A DNA stretch of 64,000 bases from Actinomyces urogenitalis DSM 15434 (GTDB taxonomy: Bacteria > Actinomycetota > Actinomycetes > Actinomycetales > Actinomycetaceae). Of this stretch, positions 17,158 through 25,450 are shown one piece after another. The notes below the pieces were generated by a model. It searched no databases. It had not been told where the DNA came from and saw only the letters and a list, made by a program, of their open reading frames with translations. The stretch is from positions 832,083 to 896,082 of the forward strand of contig NZ_DS999574.1 in the NCBI RefSeq assembly GCF_000159035.1. The letters are read 5' to 3'. Within the stretch, counting starts at the first letter, position 1; the number at the start of each line of letters is the position of its first letter. The translations under genes were made by a program, and so were the position numbers.

Positions 17158-18666
17158 ATGGCTAAGGCACGTATTGCTGTTGACGCCTACCGCCCTATCG
17201 GACAGATCGACCGCCGCATGTACGGCGTCCTCGTGGAGCACATGGGTCGGTGTGTCTACACCGGCATCTTCGAGCCGGACCACCCCACCGCTGACGAGCA
17301 CGGCCTGCGTCAGGACGTCATGGGGCTCGTGCGCGAGCTCGGCATCACGGTGGCCCGGTACCCCGGCGGCAACTTCGTGTCCAACTACCGCTGGGAGGAT
17401 GGCATCGGCCCGGTGGCCGAGCGTCCCACCCGCCGCGAGCTGGCCTGGCACTCCACCGAGCCCAACTCCTTCGGGCTGGACGAGTTCATGGAGTGGTGCC
17501 GTCAGGCAGAGGTTGAGCCGATGATGGCGATCAACCTCGGCACCCGTGGCGAGGAGGACGCCGTCAATATCCTCGACTACACCAACGGTGAGCTTGGTAC
17601 CCAGTACTCGGACATGCGCCGGGACAACGGCCACGCCGAGCCCTACAACGTGCGCATGTGGTGCCTGGGCAACGAGATGGACGGCCCCTGGCAGGTCGGC
17701 CACAAGAACGCCGAGGACTACGCCTACCTTGCTGGTTCCACCGCCCGCGCCATGAAGATGATGGACCAGGACCTGGAGCTCGTGGCCTGCGGCTCCTCGG
17801 CCTGGGAGATGCCCACCTTCGGCGACTGGGAGCGCACCATCCTCGACCTCAACTACGACGAGGTCGACTACATCTCCATGCACCGCTACGTCGACCCCGA
17901 CGTCCAGGACCGCGCCAGCTTCCTGGCTGCCGGTTATGACATGGACCGCTTCATCGACGGCGTCATCGCCACCGCGGACGCCGTGGGTGCCAAGAAGCGC
18001 TCGGACAAGAAGATCAAGATCAGCGTCGACGAGTGGAACGTGTGGCGCCTGGCGGAGTGGAACTCCATGGAGCACGGCTTCGCCACCGATGACTGGCCCT
18101 TCGCCCCCAAGCGCATTGAGGACGTCTACACCGGTGCTGACGCCCTGGCTCTGGGCGGCATGCTCATCTCCCTGCTGCGCCACGCCGACCGCGTCAAGGC
18201 GGCGTGCATCGCCCAGCTCGTCAACGTCATCGCCCCGATTATGACGGAGAAGGGCGGACGGGCCTGGCGCCAGACCACCTTCTACCCCTTCTCCATCGGC
18301 TCGCGGATCGCTCGCGGCACGGCCTATGACGCCGTCGTCGAGACCGCCCGCACCAGCACCGAGCGCTACGGCGAGGTCGACCAGCTCGACGCCGTCGTCA
18401 CCTGGGACAAGGAGACCGGTACCGGCTCCCTGCTGGCCCTCAACCGCTCGCTGACTGAGCCGGTGGACCTCAGCGCCGCCCTCGCCAGCCTGGGCGTCAG
18501 CCGCGTCGTTAAGGCTCAGATCCTGGCACCTGAGGACCTGGACGCCGTCAACACGGCGGACAACCCTGACGCCGTCGCTCCCGTGCCCCACGCCGTGGAG
18601 CTGTCCGACGGCGTGCTCACCACCACGCTGCCTCCTGCCAGCTGGCTCGCAGTCGAGCTGGCCTGA
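17158..18666 (+). CDS. Intracellular alpha-L-arabinofuranosidase, GH51
   Basis: A 502-residue enzyme releasing L-arabinose from arabinan or arabinoxylan oligosaccharides. It has no signal peptide and the family's usual length. Marker blocks are YGVLVEHMGRCVYTGIFE near residue 25 and ARYPGGNFVSNYRWEDGIGP. The acid/base is E173 (GNEMDGPWQ) and the nucleophile E292 (DEWNVW), close to the well-studied Geobacillus enzyme. A beta-sandwich domain follows at the C-terminus. ATG 17158 is preceded by GAAGGAGG. The arabinose produced would feed AraA. It starts the unit that continues with the importer at 18804, after a hairpin. Confidence 0.96.
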   Translation: MAKARIAVDAYRPIGQIDRRMYGVLVEHMGRCVYTGIFEPDHPTADEHGLRQDVMGLVRELGITVARYPGGNFVSNYRWEDGIGPVAERPTRRELAWHSTEPNSFGLDEFMEWCRQAEVEPMMAINLGTRGEEDAVNILDYTNGELGTQYSDMRRDNGHAEPYNVRMWCLGNEMDGPWQVGHKNAEDYAYLAGSTARAMKMMDQDLELVACGSSAWEMPTFGDWERTILDLNYDEVDYISMHRYVDPDVQDRASFLAAGYDMDRFIDGVIATADAVGAKKRSDKKIKISVDEWNVWRLAEWNSMEHGFATDDWPFAPKRIEDVYTGADALALGGMLISLLRHADRVKAACIAQLVNVIAPIMTEKGGRAWRQTTFYPFSIGSRIARGTAYDAVVETARTSTERYGEVDQLDAVVTWDKETGTGSLLALNRSLTEPVDLSAALASLGVSRVVKAQILAPEDLDAVNTADNPDAVAPVPHAVELSDGVLTTTLPPASWLAVELA

Positions 18667-18672
18667 GCGCCC

Positions 18673-18712
18673 GCTGCCTGGGGTCGTCAGCCGGTTGGCG
18701 GCCCCAGGCAGC
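18673..18712. terminator. Hairpin after the GH51 gene
   Basis: GCTGCCTGGGG (18673-18683) pairs perfectly with CCCCAGGCAGC (18702-18712), 6 nt after the GH51 stop and upstream of a co-directional binding protein gene. There is no U-tract. It could be a terminator or an mRNA processing/stability element. Confidence 0.5.
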
Positions 18713-18803
18713 GTCCCCACCCCCGACGAGCACCGGCCAGTCGCGCGCAAGAACGCTGCGCGACACACATCCTTATCAGCACTCATTGACGAGGAGGTCA
18801 ATG

Positions 18804-20141
18804 ATGAGTCAGCTCTGGGTCCCCGGCCGGGGAATGCCGAGCCGGCGCAGCTTCCTGACCGCTGCCATGCTCGGCGGCGCCGCTGTCGCGGGAGGAGGGC
18901 TGCTGTCGGGCTGCTCCAACGCCTCGGCGCAGGACCGTACCAAGGTCCAGTTGTGGCACCTGTTCACAGGAGGTGACGGTGGCGTCTTCCAGGAGATGAT
19001 GAACACCGTCGGTTCCCAGAACCCTGGGATCGAGATTGATCCGGTGGTACTGACCTGGGGAGGCCCCTACTACACCAAGCTCGCGATGTCCTCGGTGGGT
19101 GGGCGCTCGCCAGACCTCGCCGTCATGCACGCAACGCGTGTGGTGGGCTACGCCCCCGGCGGTCTGCTTGACACCTGGGATCTGGACCGGCTCGCCGAGC
19201 ACGGCATCACCCGGGACATGTTCTCCGACGCCTTGTGGGACAAGTGCTTCGTCAACGACAAGCAGTTCGCCGTTCCCCTGGACTTCCACGCCTTCCTCAT
19301 GTTCTACAACACCGAGCTGTGCGAGCAGGCTGGGTTGCTGGACGCCAGCGGCAAGCCCAGTGGGCTGGACTCGCCCGAGGCCTTCTTGGAGGCCGGGCGC
19401 GCACTGGCGGCAGTCACCGGTGGGCAGGGCATCTCCTACGGCTACACCGGCGACGGCGCTCAGGTGTGCCGCATGTGGTGGGGCCTGTACTACCAGACCG
19501 GGGCGACGGCGACTCTCACCCCGGGTAAGAAGGCTGACCTGGACCGTGAGGCGGCTGTGGAGGTCACTCAGTTCATCGCTGACATGCTCGATGGTCAGAT
19601 CGCCGATCCGGATATGGACTACGGCGGTGCCATCGCCTCCTTCTCGACGGGACGTACCGGAATCACCTTCATGGGTAACTGGGAGCTTCCCTCCTTCAAG
19701 AAGGCCGAGATCCCCTTTGACGTCATGACGATGCCGACCATCTTCGGCACGCCGGCGACCTTTGGCGACTGCCACACCTTCGTGCTGCCGCACCAGGACA
19801 AGGTGGATGAGACGCGCCGAGACGCCGCGTACGAGGTGGTTGCCGGGATGCTTAAGAACTCCCTTGACTGGGCTGGCGGTGGACACACTCCCGCCAACCT
19901 GGAGGTTACGGACTCGGCCGAGTACCAGGATCTGGTCCCGCAGTCTCACTACGCCAACGCCATGGACGAGGCGGTCTTCGAGCCGGCCTCCTGGTTCACC
20001 GGTTCCGGAGCTGACTTCCAGGCGCGCGTGGCTGAGGTCATGCAGTCGTGCTGGCTGTCCCACTCCCTGACGGCCGAGCAGGCCGTGGACGGTCTTATGG
20101 ATCGCCTCGATGCCATGCTCGCCCAGAATCCGCCCGCCTGA
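18804..20141 (+). CDS. Sugar ABC transporter substrate-binding lipoprotein (second importer)
   Basis: A 445-residue binding protein. The N-terminus has a twin-arginine motif (PSRRSFLTAAML), a Gly/Ala-rich hydrophobic core and the lipobox LSGC at about residue 35, indicating Tat export and lipid anchoring. The body is the family-1 solute-binding fold. Two ATGs in a row (18801 and 18804) follow GAGGAGGT; the second is chosen because its spacing is normal. The pair of permeases follows 20 nt later. Given the arabinofuranosidase just upstream, arabino-oligosaccharides are the likely substrate, by context only. Confidence 0.93.
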   Translation: MSQLWVPGRGMPSRRSFLTAAMLGGAAVAGGGLLSGCSNASAQDRTKVQLWHLFTGGDGGVFQEMMNTVGSQNPGIEIDPVVLTWGGPYYTKLAMSSVGGRSPDLAVMHATRVVGYAPGGLLDTWDLDRLAEHGITRDMFSDALWDKCFVNDKQFAVPLDFHAFLMFYNTELCEQAGLLDASGKPSGLDSPEAFLEAGRALAAVTGGQGISYGYTGDGAQVCRMWWGLYYQTGATATLTPGKKADLDREAAVEVTQFIADMLDGQIADPDMDYGGAIASFSTGRTGITFMGNWELPSFKKAEIPFDVMTMPTIFGTPATFGDCHTFVLPHQDKVDETRRDAAYEVVAGMLKNSLDWAGGGHTPANLEVTDSAEYQDLVPQSHYANAMDEAVFEPASWFTGSGADFQARVAEVMQSCWLSHSLTAEQAVDGLMDRLDAMLAQNPPA

Positions 20142-20161
20142 GAGACGAGGAGCAACGCATC

Positions 20162-21106
20162 ATGTCAGTCAGTACCTCCTCGCGCTCAGCGCGTCACGCT
20201 GAGGCTGCAAGGGCCTCTCAGTCCTCCGTCAAGCGGCTGGGCTCAGGCCTGCCTTTCCTCGTGCCCTTCCTCATCGTTGCGGCCCTCTTCCTTATCCTGC
20301 CGATCCTGTACGGGCTGTGGCTGTCCTTCACCGAGCAGTCCCTCATGGGTAACGGTGGATGGGTCGGCCTGGACAACTACGTCGAGGCCTTCGGGGACGC
20401 CACCATGTGGCAGACCCTGGGGCACACCGTGGCCTTCACCGTCATGAGCACCATCCCGCTGGTCCTCATCGCCTTGGTCATGGCCCTCCTGGTCTACATC
20501 GGTATCCCCGGCCAGTGGTTCTGGCGCCTGGCCTTCTTCGCTCCCTACCTGCTGCCGGTGGCCGTCGTGGTTCAGGTGTGGACCTGGCTGTTCAACTCTG
20601 ACGTCGGTTTCATCAACTACTGGATCGAGCAGATGGGCCTGGACAAGGTCGGCTGGCTCACGGATGTCGACGTCGCCATGTGGTCCATGGTCATCCTCAC
20701 CGTGTGGTGGACCGTGGGCTTCAACTTCCTGCTGTACCTGTCCAGTCTCCAGGCCATCCCGGACCTGCTCTACGAGGCCGCCGAGGTCGACGGCGCAGGA
20801 TTCTGGCGCAAGCTGTGGTCGGTGACCCTGCCTCAGCTGCGCGGGACCACGGTGCTCGTGGCCACGCTGCAGGTGATCGCGTCGCTGAAGATCTTCGACC
20901 AGATGTTCATCGCCTTCAACGGCGGCTCCGGGCCTGAGGGCTCGACCCGCCCGATCCTCCAGTACATCTATGACACCGGCTTCACGAACTATCGGATGGG
21001 TTATGCCTCGGCGATGTCCTACATCTTCTTCGCCGTCGTCATCGTCATCACGGTGGTCTTCCAGATGGTGACCCGTTCGCGGAAGGGCAAGAACAATGAG
21101 CGCTGA
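20162..21106 (+). CDS. Sugar ABC transporter permease (MalF type, second importer)
   Basis: A 314-residue permease: a basic Ser-rich cytoplasmic N-terminus of about 30 residues, then six membrane segments, the first LPFLVPFLIVAALFLILPIL. The EAA loop is EAAEVDGAGFWRKLWSVTLP. ATG 20162 follows GACGAGGAGC; the frame remains open inside the preceding gene but that start is not supported. It overlaps the next permease by 11 nt. Confidence 0.94.
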   Translation: MSVSTSSRSARHAEAARASQSSVKRLGSGLPFLVPFLIVAALFLILPILYGLWLSFTEQSLMGNGGWVGLDNYVEAFGDATMWQTLGHTVAFTVMSTIPLVLIALVMALLVYIGIPGQWFWRLAFFAPYLLPVAVVVQVWTWLFNSDVGFINYWIEQMGLDKVGWLTDVDVAMWSMVILTVWWTVGFNFLLYLSSLQAIPDLLYEAAEVDGAGFWRKLWSVTLPQLRGTTVLVATLQVIASLKIFDQMFIAFNGGSGPEGSTRPILQYIYDTGFTNYRMGYASAMSYIFFAVVIVITVVFQMVTRSRKGKNNER

Positions 21107-22037
21107 GACGATCTCCACCTCCGCATCGACCCACCCCTGGCTCGCCCAGATGGCTCGCTCCCGGGCGGAGCGTCGGGCTGAGACACGTCGTACCCGAGGG
21201 CTCCTGCTCGGGCAGTCCAAGGTGGCCAGGGTGGTGGCCTTCGCCATCCTCGCCTTCCTGGCCGCCAGCTGGCTGCTGCCGCTGGCCTGGGCGATTGACA
21301 CCTCGCTCAAGACCGAGAACCAGGCGCAGTCCCTGCCGCTGAGGTGGTTCCCCGAAGGCGGGTTCACCCTGGAGAACTACCGCGTGGTCTTCGAACGCGG
21401 TGAGGTCTTTACCTGGATGGGTAACACCTTCCTCATCGCGGCTGCGGTCACGGTGCTGACGGTCATCATCTGCGCCCTGGCCGGATATGCCTTCTCCCGG
21501 ACGGTCTTCGCCGGTCGGCGAGTGCTGTTCCTGCTGACCATCGCGCTGATCATGGTGCCGGGCCAGATCCTCATCGTCCCCCTGTTCAAGGAGATGGACG
21601 CCCTCAACCTGGTGGACACCTTTGCTGGTGTCATCCTGCCCCAGACCATCGCTCCGATGATGGTCTACATCTTCAAGCAGTACTTTGACCAGGTGCCCCA
21701 GGAGGTCGAGGACGCTGCCCGGGTGGATGGTGCTGGCAACTGGCGCCTGTTCTGGAACGTCATCCTGCCGATTTCACGGCCCATCGTGACGGCGGTAGCG
21801 ATCTTCGTGTTCATCGGAGCATGGAACAACTTCATGTGGCCCTTCATCGTCACCAACAACCCTGACCTCATGACCCTGCCGGTCGGGTTGTCCACGGTGA
21901 AGAACGCCTACGGCATCATCTATGCCCAGACCATGGCCTCGGCCATGATCGCGGCGCTGCCGCTGACCCTGTTGTTCATGGTCTTCCAGCGCCAGATCAT
22001 CAAGGCTGTGGCAACCACGGGCTTGGGTGGCCAGTAG
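21096..22037 (+). CDS. Sugar ABC transporter permease (MalG type, second importer)
   Basis: A 313-residue permease with a long charged N-terminal cytoplasmic tail of about 45 residues (rich in RAERRAETRRTR), six membrane segments and the EAA loop EDAARVDGAGNWRLFWNVILP-like motif, followed by GAWNNFMWPF. It starts 11 nt before the end of the preceding gene, so it is coupled. No ATPase gene follows; a long hairpin closes the unit. Confidence 0.94.
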   Translation: MSAETISTSASTHPWLAQMARSRAERRAETRRTRGLLLGQSKVARVVAFAILAFLAASWLLPLAWAIDTSLKTENQAQSLPLRWFPEGGFTLENYRVVFERGEVFTWMGNTFLIAAAVTVLTVIICALAGYAFSRTVFAGRRVLFLLTIALIMVPGQILIVPLFKEMDALNLVDTFAGVILPQTIAPMMVYIFKQYFDQVPQEVEDAARVDGAGNWRLFWNVILPISRPIVTAVAIFVFIGAWNNFMWPFIVTNNPDLMTLPVGLSTVKNAYGIIYAQTMASAMIAALPLTLLFMVFQRQIIKAVATTGLGGQ

Positions 22038-22048
22038 GCCCAGCCCAT

Positions 22049-22121
22049 GAGGGCGGGGGCTCATGCCTGGTGCCGGTGCCTGCGGGCAGGCTCCGGCACC
22101 AGCCCATGAGCCCTCGCCCTC
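22049..22121. terminator. Long imperfect hairpin closing the second importer operon
   Basis: The left arm 22049-22076 begins GAGGGCGGGGGCTCATG. The right arm 22093-22121 ends CATGAGCCCTCGCCCTC. The arms match over about 28 bp with a few mismatches. The loop contains GCCTGC/GCAGGC and can form its own small stem. It separates the permease from the epimerase gene. Confidence 0.65.
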
Positions 22122-22132
22122 GTCGCGCAGAC

Positions 22133-22151
22133 TAGGATCGTGAGCGTTCAC
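22133..22151 (+). promoter_or_regulatory. Candidate -10 and LacI-type operator upstream of the epimerase
   Basis: TAGGAT (22133-22138) resembles a -10 hexamer. It is followed at once by GTGAGCGTTCAC (22140-22151), a one-mismatch copy of the perfect palindrome in the araA promoter. A protein bound here would cover the transcription start. No convincing -35 is visible. Confidence 0.5.
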
Positions 22152-22216
22152 GCGACGTCGCGAGACCCCATACCGACCCGGCGCCTGGCGCCATTCCACT
22201 GCTAGCGAGGAGCAGC

Positions 22217-23182
22217 ATGATCAACGGAGAGCTCATCGACCTGGTTGCCGACCCCTACGAGGCTCGCATTGCTACCTCGGGCGCCACGCTCGTCCACCTA
22301 CGCCGCGAGGGTCGAGACGTCGTCGTCCCCTTCGATGCCGAGCGGACTCTTCCTGCCGCGTGGCAGGGCAAGACTCTGGTGCCCTGGCCCAACCGCATCA
22401 AGGACTCCACCTACACCTACGCCGGCGCAGACTTCCTTGTCCCGTGCAACGAGCCTGACACCGGCTCGGCGCTGCACGGGCTCGTGGGGTGGTGTGACTT
22501 CCAGGTGGCCTCGGAGACTGGCGAGGATGACGCCGCTGGGCCGCGTAGCGAGGTCACGCTGGAGCTGACGCTCATGCCCTCCTACGTCTACCCCTGGGCC
22601 CTGGAGGTCACGGTCTGCTTCGCCCTGGACGCCGAGCGGGGCCTGACAGTCACCACGACGTCAACGAACCTTGGTGCCGCTGCCGCACCGGCGGCCAACG
22701 TGGCCGGAGCACCGGAGGTCGACGGCGTGCTCGCACCCGCCCCCTACGGCGTCTCCTGCCACCCCTACCTCACCCGTGGCGTCGCGCTGGATAAGTGCGT
22801 GCTGACGGTTCCGGCCGAGCGGGTCCTGGATGTGGAGCCGGACACGATGGCACCGGCCGGCGAGCGCGAGATCGCGGGAACCGACTGGGACTGGCGTGAG
22901 GGGCGTCTCGTGGGACAGACCTCCACGGACAATGCCTACACCGGCCTTCCTGACGGCCAGTGGCAGGTGCGCCTGACGGGCGGTGAGGGCGGACATACCG
23001 CCGTCATGAGTTCTGACGTGCCGTGGGTGCAGATCTATTCGGGCGAGCACCTGGGACGGTGTGGAGTCGCGGTCGAGCCCATGACCTGCCCGCCCAACGC
23101 CTTCAACTCGGGTACGGACCTGGTGACGCTGGAGGTGGGCCAGTCCCACGAGTTCACCTACCGCCTCTTCGAGGAGGACTGA
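22217..23182 (+). CDS. Aldose 1-epimerase (mutarotase) family protein
   Basis: A 321-residue cytoplasmic beta-sandwich protein of the GalM family, interconverting alpha and beta anomers of aldoses. Seen: LVPWPNRIKDSTYTYAG near residue 55, the substrate-region motif SALHGLVGWCDF with the conserved histidine, GVSCHPYLT with the second histidine, and the C-terminal EPMTCPPNAFNSG holding the catalytic glutamate region. ATG 22217 has GCGAGGAGC upstream. Its own operator-like site suggests co-regulation with araA. The sugar may be arabinose, xylose, galactose or glucose. Confidence 0.92.
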   Translation: MINGELIDLVADPYEARIATSGATLVHLRREGRDVVVPFDAERTLPAAWQGKTLVPWPNRIKDSTYTYAGADFLVPCNEPDTGSALHGLVGWCDFQVASETGEDDAAGPRSEVTLELTLMPSYVYPWALEVTVCFALDAERGLTVTTTSTNLGAAAAPAANVAGAPEVDGVLAPAPYGVSCHPYLTRGVALDKCVLTVPAERVLDVEPDTMAPAGEREIAGTDWDWREGRLVGQTSTDNAYTGLPDGQWQVRLTGGEGGHTAVMSSDVPWVQIYSGEHLGRCGVAVEPMTCPPNAFNSGTDLVTLEVGQSHEFTYRLFEED

Positions 23183-23201
23183 GGCGGGCGCAGCCTCACT
23201 G

Positions 23202-23258
23202 AGACAGACCTGTTGCGGGCCACCGAGCTGCTTCGGCTCGGTGGCTCGCGGTCTGTCT
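23202..23258. terminator. Hairpin after the epimerase gene
   Basis: The outer stem AGACAGACC (23202-23210) pairs with GGTCTGTCT (23250-23258). The inner stem GCCACCGAGC pairs with GCTCGGTGGC around a TGCTTCG loop. There is no U-tract. Confidence 0.6.
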
Positions 23259-23333
23259 ACGCGGTACCGCCCGGGCTGGGCGGGGAAAGGCGCGAACACG
23301 TGCGGTGGTAAAGGGTGCTGCGCCACGAATAAG

Positions 23334-23349
23334 TAGTATCGTCATACTA
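23334..23349. promoter_or_regulatory. TAGTAT-CGTC-ATACTA palindrome upstream of the dehydrogenase
   Basis: A perfect 6+6 inverted repeat with a 4-nt spacer lies 65 nt before the start codon at 23415. It is AT-rich in a GC-rich context. It resembles an operator of GntR or similar regulators more than the LacI-type sites elsewhere in this window. No GntR gene is present here. Confidence 0.5.
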
Positions 23350-23414
23350 ACGGCGTTTCGGCAAGGAAGCGGAACGGCTGACATACGAGCTCCACAAGGA
23401 AGCGGAGAAGCACG

Positions 23415-24305
23415 ATGACGGATGTGACGGTCGCGGTACTCGGACTGGGGGCCATGGGGCTGCCGATGGCCACGCACCTGGCTCAGGACTTTTCGGTCAA
23501 GGCCTTTGACCCCTTCCAAGCGCGTCGCGACCTGGCGCAGGAGGCCGGCGCACAGGCCTGCGTGAGCGCCGCGGAGGCCTCCAAGGACGTTGACGTGGCG
23601 GTCATCGCCGTTCGTTCCGCGCCCCAGGTTGAGGCGGTCCTCTTCGGAACGGATGGCGCCGCTAAGGCCCTGAAGCAGGGCAGCGTCGTCGTCGTGACCT
23701 CGACGGTCGGTGCCGAGTGCGTCCTGGACATGGAGACTCGGCTGGCTGCCCTCGGTGTCGGGCTGGTGGACGCCCCTGTGTCCGGCGGGGCGGTGCGAGC
23801 CGGCGACGGTGAGCTGCTCATCATGCTGGGAGGCAGTCAGGAGTCGCTCGCGGCGGCGCGTCCGGTGCTCCAGGCGCTGGGCTCTCACCTCGTGGACATG
23901 GGGGAGTGCGGCGCCGGTCAGAACATGAAGGCTGTCAACCAGCTCCTGTGCGGCATCCACACCGCCGCGGCCGCCGAGGCGCTGGCGATGGCCAAGACCT
24001 TAGGCCTGGACCCGATGCGCTGCATCGAGGTCATGGGTACCGGCGCCGCAGCCTCCTTCATGCTGGCTGACCGCGGTCCGCGCATGGTGGAGCAGATGGA
24101 GGGACGTACCCCTGAGCTGCGCTCGCGCCTGGACGTCATTCTCAAGGACATGGGCATCGTCGGAAGTCTTACCCGCGTGGCCCAGCTGCCAACGCCGGTG
24201 GCCAGCGCAGCGGAGAACCTCTACCGGGTGGCCAAGGCGGCCGGCCTGGAGGCGGAGGACGACTCCGCGCTCGCGGCCTACCTGCTGGGACAGGCTCGGG
24301 CCTGA
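23415..24305 (+). CDS. 3-hydroxyisobutyrate dehydrogenase-family NAD(P)-dependent oxidoreductase
   Basis: A 296-residue beta-hydroxyacid dehydrogenase. The Rossmann domain opens with VAVLGLGAMGLPMATHL (residues 6-22), the family's N-terminal signature. The substrate signature DAPVSGGAVRAGDGEL is at about residue 118. The catalytic lysine is K172 in GQNMKAVNQLL, with N176 after it. Relatives act on 3-hydroxyisobutyrate, tartronate semialdehyde, L-threonate or glycerate; the substrate is not readable. ATG follows AAGGAAGCGGAGAAGCACG. It may be its own unit under the palindrome at 23334. The LacI gene 60 nt downstream could be co-transcribed. Confidence 0.88.
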   Translation: MTDVTVAVLGLGAMGLPMATHLAQDFSVKAFDPFQARRDLAQEAGAQACVSAAEASKDVDVAVIAVRSAPQVEAVLFGTDGAAKALKQGSVVVVTSTVGAECVLDMETRLAALGVGLVDAPVSGGAVRAGDGELLIMLGGSQESLAAARPVLQALGSHLVDMGECGAGQNMKAVNQLLCGIHTAAAAEALAMAKTLGLDPMRCIEVMGTGAAASFMLADRGPRMVEQMEGRTPELRSRLDVILKDMGIVGSLTRVAQLPTPVASAAENLYRVAKAAGLEAEDDSALAAYLLGQARA

Positions 24306-24364
24306 GGGCGGGTGACGGTCCTGTCGGTGCCCGGATCGTGCCGTAGCCAGGGCAAGATAGGGCT

Positions 24365-25435
24365 ATGACGGGAGCGAGACGATCTGGCGGCGGGCGTGGC
24401 ACTCGTGAGCAGACGCCTGCCGGGACGACGTCGGCGTCTCACGGTCGTCGCCCCGGGATGATGGACGTGGCCCGGGCTGCGGGTGTCTCGCACCAGACGG
24501 TCTCTCGCGTTATCAACCGTCCTGACTCCGTCCGGCCGGAGACGCTGGCACGCGTGCAGGCCGCGATCAAGGAGCTGGGCTACCGGCCCAACCTCGCGGC
24601 GCGTGCGCTGGTGACTGACTCCACCCGGATGATCGGCGTGGTCACCACCGGTTCAGGGTTCCAAGGGCCGGCCTCCACCACCTCAGCCATCGAGGGGGCG
24701 GCCCGGGCCGCCGGGTACGCCTGCCTCGTTGCCTCTCTGCCAGAGGCGGACCGGGCCGGTCTGGAAGGGGTGCTGCGCTTCTTCGTCGCCCGGGGGGTTG
24801 ACGCCGTCATTGCGGTGGCTTCCCAGCACTGGGCCGCAGACGCCCTACGCGAGATTGCGGCGGCGCTGCCCGTTGTCGTCGTTGCTGACGGCCTGGAGCC
24901 GACGGCGCGGATGCACGTGGTCTCAGTCGATCAGGACCTGGGTGCCCGGCTCGCCGTCGGCCACTTGCTGGAAACTGGCCGCGAGCAGGTGGTCCACCTG
25001 GCCGGGCCCCAGGACTGGTACGACGCCGAGGCGCGCGTGCGCGGATGGCGTGGGGCGCTGGAGGACGCAGGGCTGGCTGTGCCTGAGCTTCTGGTCGGTG
25101 ACTGGAGCCCCGAGTGTGGCTACGCCCTGGGGCGGCGCCTGGCGGACGAGGGCCTCCCGCACGCCGTCTTCTGCGGCAACGACCTCATGGCGCTCGGACT
25201 GCTCGCGGCTCTGAGGGACGCGGGCGTCCAGGTGCCGGGGAGGGTTGCCGTAGTGGGATTTGATGACATCGAGGGCGCGGCGTTCCTGCGTCCGGCGCTG
25301 ACCACCGTGCGCCAGCCTTTTGACGAGCTGGGCCGAGTCTGCCTGGAGGTGGCGCTCAGGGCTCTCGACGGCGAGGCTGGCTCCGCGCACTCGATCGCAC
25401 CTCAGCTGCAGGTGCGTGCCTCGAGCGGGCGCTGA
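24365..25435 (+). CDS. LacI-family transcriptional regulator
   Basis: A 356-residue LacI protein with an unusual N-terminal extension of about 30 Gly/Arg/Thr residues before the HTH (MMDVARAAGVSHQTVSRVI, about residues 32-50). An internal ATG at residue 32 would give the classical start, so the true start is uncertain. The sensor domain includes AVVGFDDIEGAAFLRPALTTVRQPF. It ends 15 nt from the stop of the opposing LacI gene. It follows the dehydrogenase on the same strand by 59 nt and may regulate it. Confidence 0.9.
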   Translation: MTGARRSGGGRGTREQTPAGTTSASHGRRPGMMDVARAAGVSHQTVSRVINRPDSVRPETLARVQAAIKELGYRPNLAARALVTDSTRMIGVVTTGSGFQGPASTTSAIEGAARAAGYACLVASLPEADRAGLEGVLRFFVARGVDAVIAVASQHWAADALREIAAALPVVVVADGLEPTARMHVVSVDQDLGARLAVGHLLETGREQVVHLAGPQDWYDAEARVRGWRGALEDAGLAVPELLVGDWSPECGYALGRRLADEGLPHAVFCGNDLMALGLLAALRDAGVQVPGRVAVVGFDDIEGAAFLRPALTTVRQPFDELGRVCLEVALRALDGEAGSAHSIAPQLQVRASSGR

Positions 25436-25450
25436 GGTAGCCGGTCGGGC

